A DNA stretch of 64,000 bases, taken from contig NADL03000684.1 of NCBI GenBank assembly GCA_002205965.3, positions 124,001-188,000 of the forward strand. The letters are read 5' to 3'. The notes under the pieces were generated by a model, which saw only the letters and a program-made list of their open reading frames with translations, searched no databases and had not been told where the DNA came from. Origin of the DNA: Kappaphycus alvarezii (taxonomy: Eukaryota; Rhodophyta; Florideophyceae; Gigartinales; Solieriaceae). Of the stretch, positions 48,406 to 58,746 are shown in pieces (the first letter of the stretch is position 1; every line of letters begins with the position of its first letter). A program made the translations under genes and the position numbers.

Positions 48406-48654
48406 ATCCGGATTTACTGTTTTCGGGGAATTTAAGAAGTAAGTCTATTCGCTATTCGATAGTGAAAAATACTTATTTGTCCTATTTCCGCGTTGTTTCA
48501 ATTCATGTGTAAGCCGGTAAATACTGACACATACGTTTTTTTTGATTCTTTTGAACACTATTAGGTGGACAATAAGGGCAACGCTTTGCTCGCGGTGCTA
48601 CGTAGCCAATCTGGCCCGACCGAATCAAGAACACGATCGGAATCCTGATCGGCT

Positions 48655-49290
48655 TTGTGTAAGCTCCTATTTTCTATCAGCATCACCAAGGACTCGACCG
48701 TAAGCACCCAAAATACCACCGTCACTCCTATTTCGCCAAGTGTTCCTGTCTTTTGGACCAATCAGGACCCTCCACGTGATATTCAAAAATTGTCGACTCA
48801 GACCAATCAAAGGTCACTTTCTGCAACCAGTCAAGTATCGACAGGTGTCCCCACTGATACAGGTTCAAGTTCAAGCAATCCAGGTGTGAATTCAGATCCA
48901 GGGGGAGCTCAGGTCTCAGATTTACCACGTGTGCCACGTCTTTCCATTACAGTAATCGACCTTACAGATCCCCCTACCGCTGACAGTTTTTACAGACCTA
49001 CCTTTAGGGCCCCGCTACGTCTACGCCGCAAAGCTGATCGTCGATTGGCTGATCGCGCTGGGGTTAGTAAGGCTACTTCTACATGTGTGATTGTAAAGAA
49101 GAGGACCTGTAAGCTCTGCAAGGTTATTTGCAACGGCTGTAAGACCCACTTTGATCATTTACAGAGCCGTAAGCATAAGAATCGCTTACAGAACAAGAAA
49201 AATCCGCCGTGCTGTCAGGAGTGCAAGCGCAGTTTCGAGAGCCATTTGCTTTTACAGCGCCACAAGGCAGAAAAAATCATCGTAAGGTAG
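48655..49290 (+). CDS. extra zinc-finger ORF of the copia element
   Basis: An open frame between the 5' LTR and gag. The first 130 residues are Ser/Thr/Pro-rich. The C-terminal third is basic (LRLRRKADRRLADRAG) and holds a U1/matrin-like finger, CKLCKVICNGCKTHFDHLQ followed by SRKH, plus a C2H2-like finger, CQECKRSFESHLLLQRH. The frame has no early ATG (it opens with TTG), so expression would need splicing, a shift or a non-AUG start. Copia elements normally have no such protein; nucleic-acid binding is inferred from the fingers. Confidence 0.55.
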   Translation: MCKLLFSISITKDSTVSTQNTTVTPISPSVPVFWTNQDPPRDIQKLSTQTNQRSLSATSQVSTGVPTDTGSSSSNPGVNSDPGGAQVSDLPRVPRLSITVIDLTDPPTADSFYRPTFRAPLRLRRKADRRLADRAGVSKATSTCVIVKKRTCKLCKVICNGCKTHFDHLQSRKHKNRLQNKKNPPCCQECKRSFESHLLLQRHKAEKIIVR

Positions 49291-49992
49291 TTTGCAATTA
49301 GATTTAATTAGATCCAATCTGGATGTTCGATCTTGTTCTGAGTAAATTGGAAATTGAATTATCAAATTAATCGTGATTCTTTCTTGAAAATTAAAAAAAG
49401 GGAAACTTAAAAAAACACAAATTGAAAACAGAAAAAAAAATTGAAAAATCAAAAAAGTATACAGTGAAAGGAAAAGAAAAAAGCGAAATAAAATAGGCCA
49501 CCCCAAAAAAAGAACATACAGTGCTACAAAAAAGGAACTAAAAAGGGGCCAAATTTTCGAAGAATTAAATCACCATTAATTTGTACTTGCAAAAGGGTAT
49601 ACTGATATGATTTTCGGTCAAGGTATTAGGCAGACCACAGAGTTGCAACAATCTTTGGTGGACTGCGTCAAAGGTTATGTTGAGGATAGTTCCCTCGCTG
49701 GTGATGAATTAAGATCTCGGGTACTTGAGGACTTCCCTATCCCAATTCTTTTCTCGGAACAAATTCTGAGTAAATCCTCCATTATCCGCAAGTTGATTTG
49801 TTTCTCGCGGAACGCAATGTGCCATCTGTCTGCCATGAATCTGCTGTCCTTTCGAAGACTTTTGCGTGAACTATTCTTCGCAATGGTGACGTCATATAAG
49901 CTCTAAACTAAATTGATGCATATTTCAACTCTCTTGCTTCACTAACCGGATCACCGATTAGACTCGCCCCAAACCCGATACGTTCCACTCCA

Positions 49993-51144
49993 ATGTCCAC
50001 CCAACACCCTGCACCATCTGAAGACAAGGTCTCACACTACATGTCTATGCGCTTCAGAGAAGAAAATAAGAAATTTTCTGGAAGCCTAGCCGAATGTTGG
50101 AACGAGTTCATAGCTGAGTACAAGTATGCTTGCCAAGATTATATGCTCAATGACGAACAAAAGCTCAAATATCTCCACCATCTCCTTACAAAAAATGCGA
50201 AAAGATTCTACATAAAAAATATTGAAGGTGTGTATGAGCATTATTCTCAAGCTCTAAAAGCTCTGGAAAGTGAGTATAACTCAGTCTCAAGGCAAAACAG
50301 AATTGCTGCGTACCTGCGCAACATTCGTGTCAGTCAGTATATTTCTCCAACTTGTACTGTAAATGATGCTATCGAGAAAGTTCACGAGGAGATTCTAAGC
50401 TGACCCCCAAGCACCACCTCGCTGCCGCTCAGAAAGGCACAAGATTGAGTATCTTCAGTCCGTCGTTATTGGATTCCCTGGGCTCGCGATCCTTGCAGCA
50501 GAGCAAATTCGGGTGACTTAAGTTACCAATCATTCTACAGTCAGCTCATTTCTGCCGCTCATTTCGAGCAAGAGGAGAAAGTCGGACAAATGAGAGATCA
50601 GAGGAACCTACGTATGACATCAATCTCAGATGCAGACCCTGCACTACGTAGCCGTCTTGCTGACACATTGTATACTGGACAACCTCAATACGGCCGTGAT
50701 CCGCGTTCTACCAAAATCAATCGACACGATGGTAACTTACGAAAAAACGACGCTTACAGCATGAGGAAGAACAATCCTCGTGATGAAGAGTTTGTTGGGG
50801 TTGTGGTAAAAAGGGCCATATTCTTTCTCAATGTCGCCAATCAATGGCTGAGAATGTTGCTCGGAAGGTTCAATATTATCAGAGAAACTCATTTAGAGAT
50901 CCGGCCAAGGCCACGAAACGTGTACTTTTCGAGCTCTGTTCCGGAATTGGATCATGATGATCAATCAGTTGATGAAGAAATACTACCAGCTCAGGATTTC
51001 TTCGGAGACATCAATAGTGATGATGACATGGAGAAATCAGAAAATGGAAATTTGGACAACGATGACTCAACGTATGTTCCTGAACAGCTGTTTTCGCATA
51101 TTTCAGTTAAAGACCAACCGTTTTTAGATGAAGAGGATTTTTAA
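49993..51144 (+). CDS. copia Gag (capsid and zinc knuckle), frameshifted
   Basis: From the ATG at 49993: KFSGSLAECWNEFIAEYKYA, KLKYLHHLLTKNAKRFY, and LESEYNSVSRQNRIAAYLRNI form the typical copia Gag core. The first frame stops at 50403. A second open stretch from 50590 carries polar sequence. In another frame near 50793-50830 the zinc knuckle CWGCGKKGHILSQC (CX2CX4HX4C) is visible. The acidic tail runs to the TAA at 51144. At least two frame changes are therefore needed. A further open frame at 49607-49906, just upstream, has no recognisable domain. Confidence 0.8.
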
Positions 51145-51312
51145 CTAGGGGTATTCAAACAAGCTGAAGTGCTCCTAAAGTATGGCAAACTGTAAGGGAA
51201 AGCGACAAGCCTCCCATTTAAACACGAAACTGGTCCCTCTTCCACGGAAGCAAAAAAAATAGAGAATGATTACATAAAGATACATGAGATTTTAACTGTC
51301 AAAAGCAGCAAA

Positions 51313-52740
51313 TTGCCAAAACACTCCAATTCAGAGAAATTCTACGGAATTTGTCTCGACACTGGTGCCCAAAAATCTGTGATCGGAAAATCACAAGCAA
51401 AGGCATATTGTAACCTAGCTGGGATTAAGATGAAACGTAAGCACGTAACAACTGCTCACAAGTTTGGTGATGGAATCTTTCCAAGTATTGCGAAGATTCC
51501 AATTCGTATTCCTACGCCTGATGGCGCTTTTATCCCGCTACATGTCGATGTAGTTGATGCCAATATTCCATTTTTGATTGGATTAGAAGCTTTAGACAAA
51601 TTTGGACTTGTTGCCGACAACGTTGACAACCTACTTGTCTCCAAAAGACACGGATGGACTATGCCTATCATACGCAAACACGACCATCTTTACGTTGTAT
51701 GGGATTTTTCTGAGATACTGTTGACAAAATCTCAATTAAAGCGCCTCCATTTACATTTCTTCCATCCATCTGCCTCAAAGCTCTACAATTTTGTTACCAG
51801 AGCTAGACCAGAGGAAGCAACGCCTGAGACGCGAGATTTAGTTTCGGAAATATCCAAACAATGCCGTACATGCCAGCACTTTGAACCGAAACCCAGATCA
51901 TTCCAAGTTAGTACGCCCAATAAAATCATATTCAATCAAGAGTTAGCTCTTGATATTATGTTTTTTGACAAAAACCTTGTACTTCATATCGTGGATACAC
52001 AAACCCATTTCGGTAATGCTGTATTCTTACACAATCAAAGTACGGAATCTATTTGGAACTCTTTTCTCGAATGCTGGGCTACAATTTACACTGGATTCCC
52101 TGATAAAATGAAAGTGGACCAAGGCAGTCAATTCGTTTCCAAAACGGGGAAAGATTTGGTAAAATCGAATTGAATCAAACTCAGTCTATCTGGAGTTGAA
52201 AGCCATAATTCTATTGGTTCCGGTGAACGTTACTATGATCCGTTACGCCGCATTTACAACAAGATTCTCCATTCAGAGCCTGACGTTGAAACAGAACTCG
52301 CTCTACGTCTCGCTGTTAAGGCTATGAACGATACTATGAACCCAGAAGGACTGTTTCCATCGTTACTCGTCTTTGGAGTTTTGCCGAGGTTTCCGGCCAT
52401 GAATAACGAACTTCCAAATCAAATGGAACGAATGAGAGCGCTCCAAATGGCAAGAGCTGAGATGGAAACTATCACCTCAGAACTCAGACTCAGAACTGCT
52501 CCGAACTCGCAGCTTCCAAACACTGCTCAACATGAACTTAACGTTGGAAGTAAAGTTCTAGTCTATCGTGAGAAGTCCAAACCTAAGTGGACAGGACCTT
52601 ACAAAATCACGAAAATTAATGACAGACAAGTCTTTATTGACAGAAATGGCGAGGAAGTGCAACACTCACGCTCTCAAGTAAAACCTTATTTCGAAGATGC
52701 ATTTGAATCACTAGTCGAAGCTTTATATTCAACATTTTAA
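51313..52740 (+). CDS. copia protease and integrase portion of Pol
   Basis: The frame opens with an aspartic protease site, CLDTGAQKSVIG, and ends that domain with IPFLIGLEALDKFGL. The integrase zinc-binding region (LHLHFFHPSASKLYNFV ... CRTCQHF) follows. The catalytic triad is Asp in LALDIMFFDK, Asp in KVDQGSQFVS and Glu in ESHNSIGSGERYY. A stop at 52173 separates the second and third catalytic residues. From 52324 the frame resumes and ends with a small SH3-like barrel, VLVYREKSKPKWTGPYKI, at the TAA at 52740. Confidence 0.88.
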
Positions 52741-52759
52741 AGGGTATATTCTAAAAATC

Positions 52760-54294
52760 TTCAACTTATTGACGTCAATATCAATGAAGTTTTACACCCA
52801 AGAGATCCCAGATCCAATTCTGCTGAGTTTCTGAAAGCGAAACAGAAAGAAATAGAAGAACCGTTGAGAGAAATACCTGTAAAATCGTCGCTAAAGACAA
52901 TATACCAAAGAATGCTAATATCCTCTCTGGAAGATTCGTTCTGTCAATCAAAAATAAGAATACCGACAAAGAGATGTATAAAGCACGGTTTGTAGTACAA
53001 GGTCATAGGGATAAAGAAAAGAACTATCCCGTATCCCGTACATGACACTACGACTTAATGCCAGCGTTCCACACGCTTACTAGTTGCGATTGCTGCAATA
53101 TTCGGTTTCAGGATTTGGTCTCAAGACGTTAAACAGGCGTATTTACAGTCCGCACAAAGTCTGATGCGCAAATTTTACCTTAGACCGACCAAAGACTTTG
53201 GATTACATGATAATCAGTTTCTCGAGTTACTTAAACCTCTTTACGGATTATCTGATTAAGGAAATTACTGGAATCGCACCATGAACTTCCACCTGAAGAG
53301 AGATCTAGGTATGACGCCAACTGACGGGGATTCGCACCTTCTCCAAGCACACAGACGGAGAACTTCAGGGATTAGTTGGAACATATGTGGACGATTCTCT
53401 ACTCTGTGGAAACAATGAATTCGTTAAATTGTCCCAAAAGACTCTTGATAAGTTTGAATCGAGAGAGAGGGAGTTCGATGACACTGAATTTGCAGGTGTC
53501 AGAGTCAAGAGAACTGATTATAGATTTGAGTTAAGTCAGGAACAGTACGTTAAGAAGCTACGCATTCTGCCGATGGACGCTTTATTTTCTGAATTCAGAT
53601 CCTTAACGCATAGATTGGCTTGGTTAACACATACAAAGCCTGAAATATGTTGTGCCGTTAATATGGCCGCGCAAGTAACTGATACGAAATTTCAGTGGAA
53701 GCAATCAAGCAGTTGAACAAATTTGTTAAGCATGTGCAGAACAATCCTGGTTCTTCGCTTATGTATTACAATTTGGACAAAGATTCTCTAAAGTTGAAAG
53801 TATACTCTGACTCGTCATTCGCAAACAATGACGACAACGCTTCTCAACTTGGTTACATTGTCTTGCTCACTGACAAGACCGGGACTTGTAATGTGCTGAG
53901 TTATTCTAGTCACAAGAGTCGCAGAGTAACGAAATCAGTACTAGGCGCCGAAGTTTACGCTTTCGCTGATGCCTTCGATATTGGATACATGATCAAGCAC
54001 GACCTTGAATCCTTGCTTGGAATCAAAATTCCACTCTCCATGTTTACAGACTCCAAAAGTTTATTTGATGTTATCACCAAGTGTTCCTACACCTTGGAAA
54101 AACGCCTCGTGATTGATATTAGTTCCGTAAGAGATGCATATGCAAAGGAGGAAATATCCAATGTCGGATTTGTATGGACTGCGGAGAATCCCGCTGATGC
54201 CTTCACGAAGATCGCAAAGTGCCAGGCACTAACTTACGTACTGTCAACAAGTAAGTGTGATCTAAGTGTGATCTACCTGTTCAGCAATGGGTAA
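52760..54294 (+). CDS. copia reverse transcriptase and RNase H portion of Pol
   Basis: IWSQDVKQAYLQS (first catalytic Asp, about 53124), LLKPLYGLSD and TYVDDSLLCGN (about 53383) are the copia reverse transcriptase motifs. RNase H follows from about 53695: KVYSDSSFANN, VLGAEVYAFADAFD, MFTDSKSLFDV and ENPADAFTK, ending at the TAA at 54294 shortly before the polypurine tract. The first part (52760-53390) has several stops and shifts. The YVDD box itself is intact. Confidence 0.88.
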
Positions 54295-54331
54295 TCCGTG
54301 ACTCAGGCTAAAGAAATCAATAGTTCAGGGC

Positions 54332-54343
54332 AAAGAAAGGGAT
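54332..54343 (+). other. polypurine tract of the copia element
   Basis: AAAGAAAGGGAT abuts the TG that begins the 3' LTR, the position expected for the plus-strand primer. Confidence 0.75.
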
Positions 54344-54745
54344 TGTAAAAATACTTTGAAAATAGTTTATTTATGTACTATTTACAGTCTTTTAGGATAA
54401 CTAATTTGCCCTTACTACTATTTCTATCCCATGTAGTCTATATTTTCTCTATCCTATTGTACTGTTAGCGATGCCTGTTAGGATTTCTATAGTTTAAGGG
54501 TCACTAGGACCGTCCGCAGGACTATCCGCTAGGGAATGTAGCTAGTAGTAAGTAGATGTGCTAGAGATAGTCGACGGCATCTACTGCCTATAAAAGGCCT
54601 AGCCGCCTTGGGCACTGAAGTAAAAACCATCAACAATTTTATTCTCAACCTACCCAACTTGTCTACACTAGCAAAAACGTCTAACGTTTTCAGGCTCGCC
54701 GCTAACGCCGCCAGTCTGCTTTTTATCCCTTGAATTTTCGCGACA
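54344..54745 (+). repeat. 3' LTR of the copia element
   Basis: Direct repeat of 48000-48405, starting TGTAAAAATAC and ending TTCGCGACA. It contains CTATAAAAGGCC near 54588, a good TATA box. Confidence 0.93.
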
Positions 54746-54785
54746 CACTGTACTGTGAAGTACAAACAGTCTACAGTACTGTACT
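54746..54785. repeat. target-site duplication (right copy) and GTAC palindrome cluster
   Basis: CACTG (54746-54750) is the right target-site copy. It continues into TACTGTGAAGTACA and CTACAGTACTGTACT, so the element entered a GTAC-palindrome cluster. Confidence 0.8.
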
Positions 54786-54881
54786 TTACCTCCTGATTTT
54801 ATGCCGAATCCGGTGCATCAGAGCACGCAAAAGTCAACGGCGCCTATAATTTGGCCATTTTGTTTACCAAATGTGATTTTC

Positions 54882-56360
54882 TCATTGAAACACCCCAAAT
54901 TGTGAAACCAACCTACAGTGTTGCTTGTTCCCAGGCGTCATCCGTTGGGGAGTCGTTGTAGAGCGCGACATAAAGGGGCCGTTGCAGAGAGTGAAACTCC
55001 GCTGCAAGCTCAACGGCGTGCTGAGGGTCAGCGAGCCGGAACGCGTGAAGCAAACCGCATGCCGAGACACATACGCGGTGCAAGTGGAAACAACCCGGGG
55101 GTCCCGGACTTGCTCCAGAGGCGCCAGGGTGCGGCGGCACCCCTCTACCTTGCTGCGCAAGATCGCCTTGGTAAAGGCAGCGCTACCCAACGGGGCCCCG
55201 AGCTGCTGAAAACCGTCGCCGGGGCATTCCGAAAGCGGAAACTCGGCAAGGAAGGCCGCGCGGTCCACTGGCAAAGTGTGCGAGGAGGTCCGGGTCTTGC
55301 GGTGATTGATGAAAGGATCATCAATCACCGCAAGGCCCGCATTCATAACACGGGCCATGGAGTGCAAGAGACCGCAGCGCTCGCCGTAGACCGGTGATTG
55401 ACCTCATTATTGTGCCGACATCGGCATACCACTGATTCAGTATGATACCCTCCTCTTCGGCGACCCAACGAATGCCCGGCTGGGTCGTTAACGAGAAAAG
55501 CAGCATGCTCGCAAGACCCCTGCTGGGTTTCCTGGGTGCTAGAGAGAATCGTCTGCTTGCGATTTGGAGCAATGAGCGGTGATAAGGAGCGACCGTACAC
55601 CTTGTTTGCAAATGTCCAGCATTGATTGCCTATAAACCCAGTGTCATTATCCTCGCTGTTTTCCTCATCAGTTTGTCCGTAGGGCGTTGCATTGGTTTCA
55701 GACCTATCCCTATCCCATGAATCTTTACGATATGTTATCGCATCTCGAATACGCTTTGCTCGCAATACCTCCGGAGGAATACACCGACCCCAGTTGGTAT
55801 TCTGCTGCAATAAAGCATTGCGAATTTTTGTCTTACCGAGTTTGGGGACGCCTTCCCTCTGGAAATCGTGTGTGGTGTATGCGTGCCACGGCTTCCCACT
55901 CCTCATGACAAGCCGGAAGATTTTCTACATTCAAAGATTCCATTCTTGTATATGATAAGCCCCGTCCTCCCGTCGAGGTTCTCCTTTTTTTCGGCGCTGT
56001 TTTCTATGACTCATTACGTTGAGGAAGCCGTTTTTGTGTTTTAGTTGCCGAGTTTGGCGGGCCATAAGTTGCTCGATTGGCGCTTGCATTGATAGAACCG
56101 GAATGGAGATGCTCATTGGACAATGAAGCTTCGTTCGGTTTCGATACAGGTGTGGACAAAGATTGCAGTGTTGTTTTGCTGGCGGGTGAGACAGCAACAT
56201 CTCCGTATCTCTGGGATGAGGGCGCGGATGTAGCAGCTGAGGCGGACGCTTGCTTTTGCCCGTGGACGCGTACAGCGAGCGACTGTCCTGTAGACGGACA
56301 GTTTGGTGACTGCAAACCCTCGGAATGGCTTTCGGAATCTGGTCTGCTCGACGATGCCAT
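54882..56360 (-). mobile_element. fragment of a reverse-transcriptase element (non-LTR-like)
   Basis: Minus-strand segments in several frames. A polar N-terminal stretch begins at the ATG at 56360. GVPKLGKTKIRNALLQQNTNW (about 55840) follows. Then WTFANKVYGRSLSPLI, QTILSSTQETQQG and LLFSLTTQPGIRWVAEE match the reverse transcriptase region between motifs A and C. LNQWYADVGTIM (about 55425) stands where the family has YxDD, so the second Asp is Val. Downstream, AGLAVIDDPFINHRKT and FQQLGAPLGSAAFTKAIL correspond to the thumb region. Motif A with its catalytic Asp is not found, indicating an internal deletion or truncation. Dead as written. Confidence 0.72.
55687..55960. repeat. repeat module shared with 22.0-22.3 kb (inverted copy)
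   Basis: Corresponds to the inverted copy at 22026-22342 (shared GATATGTTATCGCATCTCGA, CTCCGGAGGAATAC). Here it forms the part of the reverse-transcriptase element just upstream of the polymerase motifs. Confidence 0.6.
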
Positions 56361-56929
56361 GAGAGGACTTGACTTGGTACGAGGAAGGGCTAACGCCTGG
56401 GTAGAGGAGACGACAAGGGGGCAGTTGAGTTAGTGACTGATGCATTTCATCCAGTTCCTGAACGTTTGTGTTACCGAAACTGAACCACTTGTTTGTGTCA
56501 ATGTCCCGAAAAAGGCCGTTGTTGGCCACACAAAGTGAACTTTGAGTGGGTTGCAGTCAAATTGTTTATGCACGTTTTCTAAGTTTGCACCTTTGCACTC
56601 GCACGAGTCGAAAAGCTAAACGAACAGGCACATCGATGATTCACGGTCCTCATTACTAAAGCAAACTTACTCGTTGCCCCAACCTCTGCGAGTCTCGCTC
56701 TTGCAGAGGACACACGCTTAATACGCTCGAGGTGGCCTTCCTTGTTAGCGTCGCGTACTGGTAGCTCCGTACGTCACTTGGTGCCCCTGCGCTGTGTGTT
56801 TTAAGACACGGACGTGGGAACGGACAACATCATCAAGTGCAAAAACACATTCAAACAATTTACTGTCTCAATTCGTTGCCTTTGTCGACAAATACCTTTG
56901 TGGTCCCCCATCTTTGCCCAACTCGAGCC
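56361..56929. other. no recognisable gene
   Basis: Spacer between the reverse-transcriptase fragment and the end of the PheRS gene. A minus-strand frame (56529-56113) has no recognised domain and may belong to the mobile element. Confidence 0.4.
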
Positions 56930-58113
56930 TTACCTCAGTTCAACCTTCAAACTTCCTTCCAATCGCTGCCTCACCCGCTCCAAAATCTCGTTGACCTCGA
57001 CGTGAGTCAGATTCCTCTCCATACTCCGAAACAAGATGCGGTAACAAAAACTCACCCTACCATCTGCCTCGAATCGATCGACACAGTTGACGTCCTCCGC
57101 TAAGTTTCCGCCGACCTCCCTGACTATCTCATGCAAATCGTTCTCGACCCAATCGCCAGCAACCCAAAATGCGACATCCTTGGTAATACCCGGGTACACA
57201 CTAACCTCCTGGTATGTATCACCGCGCCCAATCTCCCAATGTTTCCACTGGTTCACCACTCGTTCGTCCTGACTCCAAAATAAACGAATATCTGGAACCT
57301 CGAAGAGAACCATGGCCAACCGTTCCAATCCTAAACCAAAGGCCCACCCTTTACGGCTATCCGAAATTCTCCCTTTTTGCAAAACAGCGCTTCTCAACAG
57401 GCCGCAGCCCAACACCTCGAGCCATTTTCCCCTCCACTCCACTTCCAACTCTATAGATGGACTGGTAAACGGAAAGTCCGCATCGACCCATCTCAATTTT
57501 GCATCTTGGCCAAACATTCCCCTGACGACACCTTCCAAAGCTCCCACAAGTTCATCATGAACTTGAGTGGCGGCAACACCAGGTGGAAAGACCTTGAAGC
57601 CATCCATTTGATGAAAGACAGGATAATGGGTGCGATCGACGGTATCACGTCGATACACGTCGCCCGAGGCTAAAACGGCGGTATAGCCGTCACGTATTAG
57701 GTTGACGGTATGGGCAGTCATGTGAGTGCGAAGAAGGCGGCCGTCAGGGAGGTAGTACGTGTCGGATGTGGCGCAAGAAGGGTGAGAGGAGGGGACGAGA
57801 AGGTTTTCGAAACATTGGGTGGATGTTACGATGGGGGAAGGTGGGTGAGCGAGTGAAAGGTGTCGGGATGGTGCGATTCAAAGTGAGATTCAATGTAGGA
57901 GCGGATGAGGTTTAAGGGGTGACCAGGCCTGGTATGGAGGGGGTTTGGGGAGTTTGCTTTCGACCAGACGGACTCGGGAATATTAGATGGGTGCGGTTTG
58001 GGAGATGAAGGTGGAGACGGAGATGAGGTGAGTGTTGAAGCTGTGGTGGAAAAGGAGAGGTTGCGGATTGTATGGAGGGAGGGCGATTGACGAAAGTGGG
58101 GTTGGATGAGCAT
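56930..58113 (-). CDS. FARS2: organellar phenylalanyl-tRNA synthetase (single-chain)
   Basis: Class II aminoacyl-tRNA synthetase of the monomeric organellar type, charging tRNA-Phe in mitochondria and/or plastid. The N-terminus (MLIQPHFRQSPSLHTIRNLS, rich in Ser, Arg and Thr) looks like an organellar transit peptide. TYYLPDGRLLRTHMTAHT, motif 2 (GDVYRRDTVDRTHYPVFHQM) and motif 3 (GWAFGLGLERLAMVLFEVPD) are present. The C-terminal anticodon-binding ferredoxin-fold domain (VSVYPGITKDVAFWV ... GRVSFCYRILFRSMERNLTH) ends at 56930. One base is missing from a C run near 57832, where the frame jumps; the rest (57721-56930) is intact. Length of about 390 residues fits the mitochondrial family. It is divergent from psbO, with 630 bp between the starts. 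Confidence 0.92.
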
Positions 58114-58746
58114 GGCGCTCTGGGATTGAGGGCGCGAAGTGTTGACGGATCTGCAACTTGAAAGGTCTTATCGACCAGCTAGAGCTGCTGATCCCAGCTG
58201 ATCCCAAGTCTCAACAGAGCGTTGACAATACCTTGTTTACTGTAAGTAGTAGTTTACCATGTGGATGTACTGTATGTACAGAACAACTGTTCCAGACACG
58301 ACGTGGACAACGTTTGATCTAAAGACGTGGCTCAGATACCGTACTGCTTATGGAATTCGTTCTTACAGTAGGAAACAAAAAGAGTTGGTGTAATTCGTTA
58401 AAGCAACAGTAAATAATGTAAGATACAAAGAGGTGCATGGTGGAGCGGGAGAGGTCCAATCGGAGATCTTTCAGTGGGGTCACACAACGTGGGGCTGCAA
58501 TCTGCCGCACCCACGCAACTCCACCTCAACGTTCCGAGATCCTATCTTGCCAACTTTAACCCCATCACGCCTTGTCAACAACCCTTGCAAACCTTTCTTC
58601 CAAAAATCCTCTCCACATTCACCTCTCACCTGCTCCCCCCTTCCACACAACACATCACTCACCAGTAACTACCAAACCGCACTCCACCACCCCACTCATT
58701 CCGCTCCCCAAAACCACGCAGCACCACCAAACCCCACCCGCCCACA
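58114..58746. promoter_or_regulatory. divergent promoter region between PheRS and psbO
   Basis: No coding sequence. Holds a GTAC palindrome (GTACTGTATGTACAG, about 58267) and, directly before psbO, a C-rich pyrimidine/adenine tract. Presumably contains both promoters; no TATA box could be assigned with confidence. Confidence 0.5.

Larger units (their letters stand above)
48000..54745 (+). mobile_element. complete Ty1/copia LTR retrotransposon with target-site duplication
   Basis: A 6.75-kb element bounded by LTRs of 406 and 402 bp and a 5-bp duplication (CACTG). Internal order is Gag, zinc knuckle, protease, integrase, reverse transcriptase, RNase H, which defines the Pseudoviridae/copia type. 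An additional zinc-finger frame precedes gag. A polypurine tract (AAAGAAAGGGA) lies immediately before the 3' LTR. No TGG-type primer-binding site follows the 5' LTR; the first bases are ATCCGGATTTACTG. Frames are interrupted by stops and shifts at about 50403, 50790, 52173, 53030 and 53260, so the copy is not autonomous as written. It is inserted in a GTAC-palindrome region. Confidence 0.95.
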
